This document shows, piece after piece, positions 27,201 through 39,200 of a DNA stretch of 64,000 nt (positions within the stretch are counted from its first letter, which is position 1; every line of letters begins with the position of its first letter). Both the position numbers and the translations under genes were made by a program. This stretch comes from Siphonodentalium dalli (taxonomy: Eukaryota > Mollusca > Scaphopoda > Gadilida > Siphonodentaliidae), in assembly GCA_032622095.1 (NCBI GenBank), contig CP136066.1:206170978-206234977 (forward strand), in the 5' to 3' direction. The notes under the pieces were generated by a model. That model worked only from the letters and a program-made list of their open reading frames with translations, did not search any database and was not told the origin of the DNA.

Positions 27201-30200
27201 TATCTGTTTTTCTGTCTGCTTTTTAGCTCACCTCAGACGAAGTCTCCGGTGGAGCTATAGTCATCACCACTCATTAGTCGTCCGTCTATCCGTCCATCCG
27301 TCCGTCCGTCTAGCCGTCCGTCTGTCCGTACATCCGTCAACCATTCGTTGAACATCTTCTTCTTTAAATCCATAGGACCGAATGGGTTCATATTTGGTGT
27401 GGATGTTCCCTAGGTGACTCACATTTTTTTTTAAACTTGTTAAAAGATATGAAAAACTATTGCCACTATAACATCCCCAGGGTGTTAAATTTGGTGTTAA
27501 ATCACTCTAAAATCCAGAACATATATGTACACAGCACATACAGCTATCTGAGATATAGGAGACAGAATGTTTACTTAATAACAGCATAGAAGTCAGAAAG
27601 GTGATTATAAAGTCATTATGGCAGATGTGATTGAAATTAAATCTGCTTGTTGTGACAGCTCTGTGTGGAATATCCCTTACTTCTACTGGTAACTGGCATA
27701 TGCCATGCCTGTGTCACAGTTTGAGCTGTTTGTATATAAATGGCCCAGAATGGCTATGATAACTAGCAATCCACATTCTTAAGTTTGTTGTATTCATGGA
27801 GAAAAATGATGCCAAGTGTGATTCTGACATTAAAAATAAATACCTGCGTTCTAACACAATTATATATATGTGAAACTGGATGGAAGAGGGGGGGGGGGGG
27901 GCTTTTTATCTCATCTGAGACCAAGTCTCTGGTGGAACTATAGTCTTCTTCTCATGAACCATCAGACCTATTCTACTAATTTGGTATGGAGGCTCCTTGG
28001 GTGACTGTGATACATATTTTTTTCAAATGGGGTCACTGGGTCAAATTAGCGCACAGCCAGGGACATAACATGTCCAGGGACATAACATGTCCATCAATTG
28101 TAATTCTTCAAAAGTTTTTATCAGGAACCATCAGACCTATTCAGCCTATATTTGGTATTCTGAGTCCTTGGATGACAGGGATTCAGATTTGTTCAAATTT
28201 GTTAACCAGGTCAAATAGGGGTAGAGCCAGGGACGCAACTTTTTCCCTCTCTAGTATTTCTTAAAATGCCTTCTTCTCAAGAACCATCAGGCCTATTCAG
28301 CATATATTTGGTATGGATGGTCTTTGGGTGATTATGATTCAGATTTGTTCAAATTGGATCACTGGGTCAAATAGGGGCAGACCCAGGGACATAACTCTTT
28401 ACCTCAATAGTTATTCTTAAAACATCTTCCCAAGAATCATTTAGCATATTTAGCTTATGTTGTATGGAGGGTCCTTAGGTGACTGGGATTCAGATTTGTT
28501 CAAATAGGGTCACCAGGTCAAATAGGGGTTAGACCGGGGACATAACTCTTCCCCCATGGTAATTCTTAAAACATCTTCTACTCAAGAGTCATTAGACCTA
28601 TTTAGCCTTTATAGAGTATGGATGGTCCTCAGGTGACTGTGTTACATTTTAAAAATAGGTTAGATTGGCATTTGGTGTGTAGGGTCCATGGAGAGTTTGG
28701 ATTCAAATATGTTTGAATGGGGTCAGCCATTAAAAAGGGGGAATGTCAGGTTGGAACTTTGCAACAGTTAGGAAAGCTTGAGATATCAGTTGTAAAATCC
28801 AACATGTGCAAAGGAATTTTTACGAACTTGGGAGTGTGTTTGCTTAAGTTAGGAGGCGAAAGACAGGCTATGGACTATATGGGATGGGAGGTATCAGGGG
28901 CGTGCAGTTGAAAATTTAAATGTGGACACCCCACTGCTTAACGGAGACCCTGTAGCTATTTTCTTGTTTAGAACTACTTGTTTTTATGTGAATTTGACAA
29001 GTACTAACTCTTATGGTCTTCAGAGTCCCAGTCTTCTCAGTCTTTACAGTCTGGTGAGCGACCCACAGTCATTGACTGTCTTGTTTTTTTTTACCTGAAC
29101 ACCCCTCTTAATGAATAATAGACCATTCCATTATATACTTTTATAACTGAATGGGAGAATCCATTTAAAAGTATTAGTCTGTTTCTTCATCCAGCTCAAA
29201 TGCCATACTCATTCTATTTAAAAAATTGGATAAATATAAATTTCTCAGTTATTCTAATTTTTGTATTTTATTGCCTGCAATCAGTTACTTTTCTTTGTGG
29301 GTATTTCTGAAACATTCATGGTTAATATTTGGATCTTTCAGGACTCGGAACTGGAACGAATGCAGAATTATGAGATAAAGAAACTAAATGATCATATTGA
29401 TAAGGTAGGGTAATCTGTAATTATCCATCAATTATAGGGTATCTAGGTAGGGTAATCTGTAATTATCCAGAATTTTAAGAAATTATGTACGACCAATCCA
29501 GGCAAATAATTCCAGATACAACTTCAGATTTGAACATATAAGACTACCCTCGAATATTAACTATGACTATTATATGGAATCTTTCTTACCATCTGCAATT
29601 ACTGAATGGAACAAACTGCCGGAAACTACAAAGGGCACCAGAACAATCGAAGATTTCAAAAAGAAACTCAACAGTGACAATATACGTCCACCTGCGTATT
29701 TTTATCATAGTAAAAGCTGTAAATCTCATATCCTTCATACCCGGTTAAGACTGAACTGCAGCCACCTGAGTTCTGACCTGACAGACAATCATGTAAAACA
29801 ATTCCCCTTCTGTTTATGTGGGGAACTCGAGACAACTTACCACTATCTCTTTGAGTGTACATTTTATCAAGAGGCCAGACGGGAACTATATGATTCACTA
29901 CCCAATGTTGTCCTATCTGAGAATACTCTATTACGGGGATCAAGGGAGCTTAGTCTTTGTGAAAACAAACAAATATTTAATGCAGTACAGACATATATTA
30001 TGAAAACAAAAAGATTCCCATGATTTGAACGAGTAACAAATTCAGGTCGCGTTATGCGGCAGCAAGATATTCCCCAGAATATATGTAGCACTAAATGCCT
30101 TCCGATAACGATTCCTTTGTATATTACTTACTTGCTATTAGCCTGCACATACATGAAACGATTCCACATGAGGGATGCTCCGAAATTCACAGTGAACACC

Positions 30201-33200
30201 CTTGAAATGGGAATTGTCCTGTTTCGGGTTAGTGCTGCTGAATACGTACTTGTTCTCACGAAATATAGTTATTCCACGACATACATTGATTATGAACACT
30301 TGTAGCCGTGTGTGTCTGTTCAATTGATTACTTTTTGACGAATGGAACCAGTTAACAGCCAACGTGATTGACCCCCTCCCATGGCTTCTGACGCATGCAA
30401 CTTACTATAGACGAGCATAATTGTAACCACGCAACAACTCAATTATTCCCCACCACTGTCATCATTTCATGATTCATCTGTCCCCACGTCTTCTGCTCTC
30501 TCACCCTCTTGCTCTCTCTCTCTCTCTCTCTCTATTTTTTTCTCTCTCTCTCTCTCTCTCTCTCCCCCTCTCTCCCTACATCATGCTATTCCTAACACTA
30601 TATTCTTCCTTTTTCCATCCCTAACTCAAATGTAGTTATATATCTCTACTCCTCCTAAACCATTATTTCATTCCCTTCCCGTCTGATCGATACCCTCCCT
30701 CACTTATTGAGGAAGGGACATGTCGCCAAAGAGGAGAAGACTTCATATAAGCCCTCGGGCTTGTTGTCTGATCCTCATTTCCAAAATTAACTCTTATATG
30801 TTGTATATTTATGTCATCTGTGTATTATGTCAATTATTTGGTTTGGAAATAAAAATATGTTTACACTAATTATCATGAAATGAGAGGGTATCTAGCAGAT
30901 GTATGTCCATCTGTCTGTCCATCTGTCTGTAACCTTACATATATTTTTCATTGTTGATTATAGAAATCTCATTTGTCATCTTAATGATTACCAAATGTTT
31001 ATCAACAAAAAATTCGGCCCCAATAAAGTGGTATATATTTACATTTGTGCTCAGTTAAAACATTTTTCATTCTCTGAAATGGTACTGTTGATGTTGTTGG
31101 AATTTTTGAAGAGATCTTAGTTGATTGCCATATTATTCCAGTGGAGATAGTGTTTGGATACTAACTTATCGTTTTTTTTTTCACTTAAATAAGTCCATAA
31201 TATGTCTTTAACAGCTACGAGCCAAGTTATCAAGTGAACAAGAATCACATAAGGCTCACATTGAAGGAATGAAGATAGAGTTGAACTCCAAGATGACTGA
31301 GCTCCATCAGCGAGAAAATAATTTTGCTCAACTTACGGAGAAGTCAGCAAACACAGAAAAACAATTACGCGAGACGTCTGGTTCTTTAGAGAAACGGTCT
31401 GCTGAGCAACAGGTAAAGTACAAAAGAATAACGTTTCAAGCAAATTTTTGTTCTAAAATCACCCTTAAAACTGTCCCCCAAATGTGACAAGAAATTCAAA
31501 ATAAAACTTATATTAACCCTTTCATGATGGGAGCTGCGCTGGTGCATCATTAAAGACCCTGTGTCAATGCATTCTTTTATATATGTGAGTTTCCCATAGG
31601 GAGTCTTGCATATATGAGAGAATGCAACTGGCTTACAAGGTCAAGGTAAATACTGTCAGGCCAAGGTATTCTCTATGGGCAACATATATATGAGAATGCA
31701 TTGTCGCAGGGTTTTTGCAAAATTTCAGGAATCTCCAGTCATGAAAGGGTTAATCGTTAGCAACATTTTAGGACAGGTGTTCTCAATTCATATTTACTGG
31801 CTTATACCAAGGAATCTATATAAATTTTTTATATAAAACTTTCTGGGAAGAGCCCGACCCAGGTCTGAAAATATGGTGCCGGACATTTGCAGAATGAGGT
31901 TCCCAGAGGGTGAATTTAGTGATGCTATCCTGCAGAGTTGGCGTGCGTCACTAAATTAACCCTCTGTGAAGCTCATTCTACATAGGGCAGGGCTCATCTT
32001 CTCTGGAAAGTATCTTTGTTATCCAAATTAACAAGTATTTTAGTTTCTTTAGAACCTTTCTTTTGTTTCTCTATATGCCCAAGTTGGCAGATGACACAAT
32101 GCATAATCGAGGTTCCCAATGGATTCACATCACCATCTTCTGGGAACTTAAATCTGTGTCTAGGTCTCCCATAGCAGATGAGCCATGCAGAATGAGGTCC
32201 ACAAAGGATGCATTTGGTGACACTAGCATGCTGTGCCGGGTGGCATCACTGAATTCACCCTCTGGGGACTTCATTCTGTAAATGTCCGGCACCATATATT
32301 CAGGCCTGGATAGACCATCTTGAAAAGCTTTTTTTAGGTTTCTATTTGGTTTATTAGGTTCTCTGTTTGGTATTTTAGGTTTCTGTGTTGTATTTTAGAT
32401 TTCTATTTGGTATTTTAGGTTGCTTCATCACAAGTTGATGCTTTAAGAATAGAAAACCGGGAATTGAGACAGTGTATTATTGAGCAGCAGTCAGCGGAGA
32501 GTGAAGGGAAGGGGGAGGAGTTACAGAATATACAGGATGCATACACAGATTCCATCTCTAAACTCGAGGTCAGAATCATGTGGGATGTTCCCATCAATTT
32601 CTATATGATAGATTTCAAGATCCATGCTAGAAACATATTTATAAATGTTAAATGCTATCTATATATGCAATCAACGTCGTTTTCGATGCATCTGTCGGCG
32701 TATAGAAGTGTCGGATGCCGAATTACATACTGTATAATTTCGCTTTTATACAAAGTATGTAGTTCGGCATCCGACACTTCTATACGCCGACAGATGCATT
32801 GAAAATGACGTTGATTGCTTATAATTACGACAATCCGCATATTAGTTGGTGATTTAAAAGACAAGTTTTTTTTTTAAACTACCCAAGTGATATTTGTGAC
32901 TGGACTTCAGCTGCCCTTTTAACTGAAACGGGAAATTGGGTCGAGAATAAATTGGGCGATCGACCGGAAGTTCGAGATGAAAACACACAATTCTATCTCT
33001 GTTTCCAACTACACAAAAGCAAGACACCACACCCGTAAACTATTAAACTGTACTTGCTGGTGTAAATTTCACTTATTTAAAACGATTCTAGAACATCTAT
33101 TGTCATAAAAACAATCCGATTCGATAGCAATTCCGAAGCGGTGTTCCCAAACTTTCCCACCGAATTTGCGGTGTCGGTGACAAAATCGAAAAGTAAACAA

Positions 33201-36200
33201 TCGCTACAAAGGTGCATCCTATGTTCTCATGACCACTGCCATGTCATATTAGTATTGGCACGAAGCTGGATAAATGCTAATACTAATGGTGGAATAGTTA
33301 TGTAATACATCCCTTTATCCCCAACTAAATTAATGTACTATTTTGCTGTTTAATCAGCGATAATTTGTCGCTGAGAGTTGGCGTCTTAGATTACCACTAG
33401 AAACGGAAGTTATTTCTTGCGATTTGAATGGTGGACTAAATAAAATTCCGGGTAAATTCGCCCCATGGATATTCGACTTTGTTTGCGAACTTTTTAAAGT
33501 ATCACTACACCCAGTGATGCGGGAAATGACACTTCCCTCGGCTGATAGAGATTGTCGCTACCAAGTGTATCTAAGGGCCTTGACCAATCAAATGCACGTA
33601 TTTAAGTGAAAGCGAAAGTAGTTGTAATTATATATGTTTTAAGCCGTGTTCATTTTTACGAACCTATGCATGTAGACTCATATGGCTTGATAACCACAGC
33701 AGAATTATGGGTAACTTTTCAGAATTTAGTTGGAAATATGGCTTGATGCATCAAGCCATATTTCCAACTAAATTCTGAAAAGTTACCCATAATTCTGCTG
33801 TGGTTATCAAGCATTCAACAACATCTAATATTTTCATGAGATGATAACCATATGTACATTTGTTTAAAACATGTATAAATGTTCGTCTGATGGGATAAAC
33901 TTGTACATGATCTGTAGGAAAACACAATGCATATTCAAATATAGTTGATAATTAAAAACTCATAGTTTAATATAACTGAAATTTACAAGGAATATAGGTA
34001 TCGATTGTGCCCCGATTTTGAACATCAAACACACCTCAAGCATTTAATAGATGTTCGTAAAATGTACATAACCCCTTTCACTCGTAAGTACAGTAACTCA
34101 TGCAACAAATATCTATCTCACCGTAATCACTCAACCATCAGCCTCATTCTTAGAACATTTTGATACATCGTTTTACGATTGACATTCTATGACAACTATG
34201 GGGGGGATTTATTATTACCATATATGTGACCCGCCATATCAAATCCAGTCGGAAGTCGGGATTTTTTTTACCCTGTGCCAATGCATTCTCTTATATATGC
34301 GAGTCGACCATAGGTCGCCTCGCATATATAAGAGAATGCATTGGCCTAACAATTTTTTACAATTTTAATAATTTGTTCTTGTATTCTTTAACAATTTTAT
34401 AATTTCACCCATACAGAGCCCCAGATAAACATGAGCAGACGACACTCTTCTATGTGCTTCTATATATGTGTGGGGCTCCCTGCAGGGTAATGGATGTTTT
34501 TTTATTTTATGTCCTAAAAATTGTAAGAAACATTTATTTTAAAAACATGATAAAAAATTGTTAAGTCAATGCATTCTCTTATATATGCGAGGCGACCTAT
34601 GGTCGACTCGCATATATAAGAGAATGCATTGGCACAGGGTAAAAAAATCCCGACTTCCGACTGGATTTGATATGGCGGGTCACATATGTGCCTTATACTT
34701 TTATCGGGTGTTTAAACATTTACATTATGGAAGAATAATCAGCCGATCTACTATCCTAACTATTTTTGTTGACCTGTAGATAGCCAATCAGATCCCATTT
34801 CGGTTACCAGTCAACTCTTAATACTGGTCTGTTTTTTGCCAGTCCAGGGAGCCGGTGTGGTGATCATGTACCCTGTCTTAACCCTTTACCCAACAGAACG
34901 GCCCTGTGCCAATGCATTCTCTTATATATGCGAGTCGACCATAGGTCGCCTCGCATATATAAGAGAATGCATTGGCTTAACACATTAAAAATTATAAAAT
35001 TGTTAAAGAATGTAAGAAAAAATGGTAAAATGTGTTAAAAAAAGATTTTTTTTAGGCCAATGCATTCTCTTATATATGCGAGGCGACCTATGGTCGACTC
35101 GCATATATAAGAGAATGCATTGGCGCATGGCATAACTGTAACTATCACAATGTGGTCAAGGAGCCGGTTCCAATGATATCCATATTTGTATGGTTCTATT
35201 GAGACAGACCGAAGATATTTTAGGCTGTTGAAGCTTTATTTGGCCGGTTTGTTGGGTAAAGGGTTAACCCTTCATGACTGGAACTTCCTGAAATTTTGCG
35301 AAAACCCGGTGTCAATACATTCTTTTATATATGCGAGTCTCCTATTGGGAGCCTCACAATTATATGAGAATACATTGGCCTAACAATATTTATCATGACC
35401 TTGTAAGCAAATGAATTCTCTTATATACGCGAGACTCCCTATGGGAGACTCATATATAAGAGAATGCATTTGGCACAGGATCTTTAATGCTGCACCAGTG
35501 CAGCTCCCGTCGTGAAAGGGTTAAGATATCAGATCAGACATCCGATTTGTCATAATGGCATAAAACATAAAACAATATACAACACACATACACAGATTCC
35601 GTCTCTAAAATCGAGGTCAGAATCATGTGGGATGTTCCCATCAATTTCTATATGATAGTATTCATACTCCATAGATCCATACTCAAAACATATGAGTTAA
35701 TGACGTTATGTGCAAACTTTATATACATCTCAGTGAAAAATGAACCTGGAAATTATATTTGAAGTTTTAAATATTCAGGAAAGCTCTCAAAGTTAAAAGT
35801 GATGTTGCCTTGACAACGTGTGCTGCGGTGAAAAAATTACTATTTATAAGTTTCGCTTCAACATTATATGAGTTTATTCTTTGTGATGAAGTCTAATCAG
35901 AATGAGATCCCCAGAGGGTGAATTTGGTGATGCTAGCCCGCTATGTGAGATAGCGTCATTAAATTCACCCTCTGGGGACCACATTCTGCAAATATCAGAC
36001 ACACGAAATCCAAGCTTGTCCACTAATGATTGGTTACCGATATCTGATTCAGAATGAAAACCGGTTATTGAGAGCCGACATATCAGCAATGAGGAGTGAG
36101 ATTACCGGGATGGAATCAACGTATCAAGAGCAAATCAGAAGAACAGCCCTGGATGGGGAAATCGCAATGCACAGTGCCAAAGATGAATATGACAGGCAAG

Positions 36201-39200
36201 TACAATATATACACAACATGGCTCATAATCTTCATCTTTCAGATCAAACCTAATAACTTGTCACTTTTGTTTGCGAATTCAGGCAAGCTATCACTGAAAA
36301 ACATCCTCGAAACATTATCAGGGAATTTTGTTATCTTCCGGTTAATTATTAGTGTCACTCGAGAAATTATTACAAGTTTAACTCTTTCTTGATGGGAGCT
36401 GCACTGGAGCAACATTAAAGATCCTGTGCCAGTGCATTCTCTTATATATTCAAGTCTCTTATATGGAGTCTCACATATATAAGAGAATGCACTGGCTTAC
36501 AAGGTCAAGGTAAATATTGTTAGGCCAATGTATTCTCTTATATATGCGAGGCTCCCTATGGGAGACTCGCATATATAAGAGAATACATTGGTACAGGGTT
36601 TCCACAAAATTTCAGGAAGCTCCAGCCATGGAAGAGTTAAGCTTCAGGCTAGCCTGTCACTGAAAAATATCCTCGAACATTATCAGGGAATTTTGTTATC
36701 TTCCGGTTAATTATTGGTGTCACTCGAGAAATTATTACAGTATTAACCCTTTCATGATGGGAGCTTCCTAAAAATGTTCAGATTAAACACTGGATTAAAC
36801 CTAATAATTTATCACTTTTGTCTTATTTGCGAATTGTTGATCTTTACTAAAGCTTCAGGCAAGGCTATCACTGAAAAATATCCTCGAACATTATCAGGGA
36901 ATTTTTTTTATCTTCCGGTTAATTATTGGTGTCTCTCGAGAAATTATTACAGTATTAACCCTTTGAGTGCCAGGGGCCGATCTCATCGGCCCTAAACCTA
37001 CACAATAAGTCTGTTAAAGAATACAAGAATAAATTATTAAAATTGTAAAAAATAAAAAAAATAAAAAAATTGTTAGGCCAATGCATTCTCTTATATATGC
37101 GAGGCGACCTTTGAGTGCCAGGTTGATTTTTGTATCAACCCATATACCCTGTGCCAATGCATTCTCTTATATATGTGAGTCGACCATAGGTCGCCTCGCA
37201 TATATAAGAGAATGCATTGGCCTAACCATTTTTCATCATTTGTTATTATTTTTTACAATTTTTTACAATTTTAATAATTTTTATTTAATATTCTTTAATT
37301 AACTCTTTCAGTGCCCGACTTATTTTGCAGGTTTAGTGCCAGGGAATCTTATGTTTTTCATGTGCATCAAAATTATTACGATGAATACTTGGTTATAGTT
37401 TTGAGTTATAACATGCCCCTAAGGTTTTATCCAGTTTGTTTTTAAATTCGCTATAGCATGCTTAAGCATACCCAAAATAAATTCAACCCAAAAAAATATT
37501 TTTTAAAAAACATTTTTTTTTTATTTTTTTTTTTTTAGGACCGATTTTACAGACCGTAAATAAGGGCCGATGAGATCGGCCCCTGGCACTGAAAGGGTTA
37601 ATAATAAATTACAGTTTATTTTGGTATTAAATCACAATTAGTTTATTTTATTCTTTTTTTTTTCAGAAAAGTTCAACATGTCAAAAAAGAAAATTACAGA
37701 GAAATTTCAGAAATTCAAAACCGTCATAAATCAGCTCTCAAAAAATATGAGGAAGAAATTAATATACTGATAACAGAGCGGAATAAATTAGAAAGGGACC
37801 AACAAGAACGTAAGTGTCATTTTAAAGGCCCACTTAATGTTCGATCCCCCAGATCACATTACATAAAATATATGCCATATTATATACCATTTGAAAGAGG
37901 AAACGTCAAAACATTGTATTTTCAACTTATTCGATATAATAAATTCTCAACATGTTGTTTGTGTTGAAAAACCGACGTCTGTTCTGTGATGAAGTTTCTA
38001 CACAAAGTATTGTTATTTTCAATAGAAGGGGAATAACTCTATATATCTAGATATAGTGTTATTCCCCTTCCATTGAAAATAAATTGTAGTTTGAATTCTG
38101 AGAGCCATAATGGAGGAAATGATTTTATGATTTCAGCTATTTTCTATTACTCTATGGGCACCTTATGAGACACAGATGTTCCAAATGGTGATGAATTATA
38201 GTATTTTAATCATATTTTATGGCATAGATTGTTATTAAAGCCGTATATCAAGGCACAATAAAAAAATAATCGGTGAATAAAAAATTAAGTGGGCCTTTAA
38301 ACAGACATGACTTGCCAGACCTTACAATTATGTATTTATGTATCCCTAATTTCAGAAACATACTCAGATGGAATATTTCCAACTAGACTCATTAATTTGA
38401 CACTCAAAGTCATGCTTTCTTTTTAATAATTACCTTTAAGATTTTCATGCAAAACAACTGGAGCAAAAATCTGCCTTTTTGTCTTCAAGATGGTAATTTT
38501 GAATTCAAGGTTTGAAAAAAAGCGACTGTTACTTGATATAATTTGAGGCTCGAATCTACCACATAATACCTAAAAAATGTCACCAAACAAGATGAACAAA
38601 TTTTGTTGCTATTGAATAAATATCTGCTGTTTTAAAGTTGAATCTGAGCGAGTAGACATGTCATTATTTATATACAATCTTTATAACAAACACGTTACAG
38701 GAACCCATGACTCACTGGATTATAGTCAAGACACGTGTTTGAGTGCACGATCAATGTCTATAGTTGATAGCGAACAGCCTGATGATGTAGACTATATCAA
38801 TGTTCTTGAGGTAAGCTTGAATCTATTTTTTCACATTTTTTAACCCTTCCATGACTGGAGCTTCCTGAAATTTGGCAAAAACCCTGTACCAATGCATTCT
38901 CTTATATATGTGAGTCTCCCATAGGGAGCCTCGCATATATACAAGAATACATTGGCCTAACAATATTTCTGACCTTATAATCTAGTGTATTCTCTTATAT
39001 ATGCGAGGCTCCCTATGAGAAACTTGCATATATAGAGAAATATCTCTATATATAGAGAATGCACTGGCATATGATCTGTAATGCTGCACCAGCATAGCAC
39101 CCACCATGAAAGGGTTAAATATACAAATGGCAGGTATTTTTAGGTTTGTAAAAATGTAGGGAGTTCTGTTGGCCCCCACTGTAGTGTTTGGTTTGCATAG

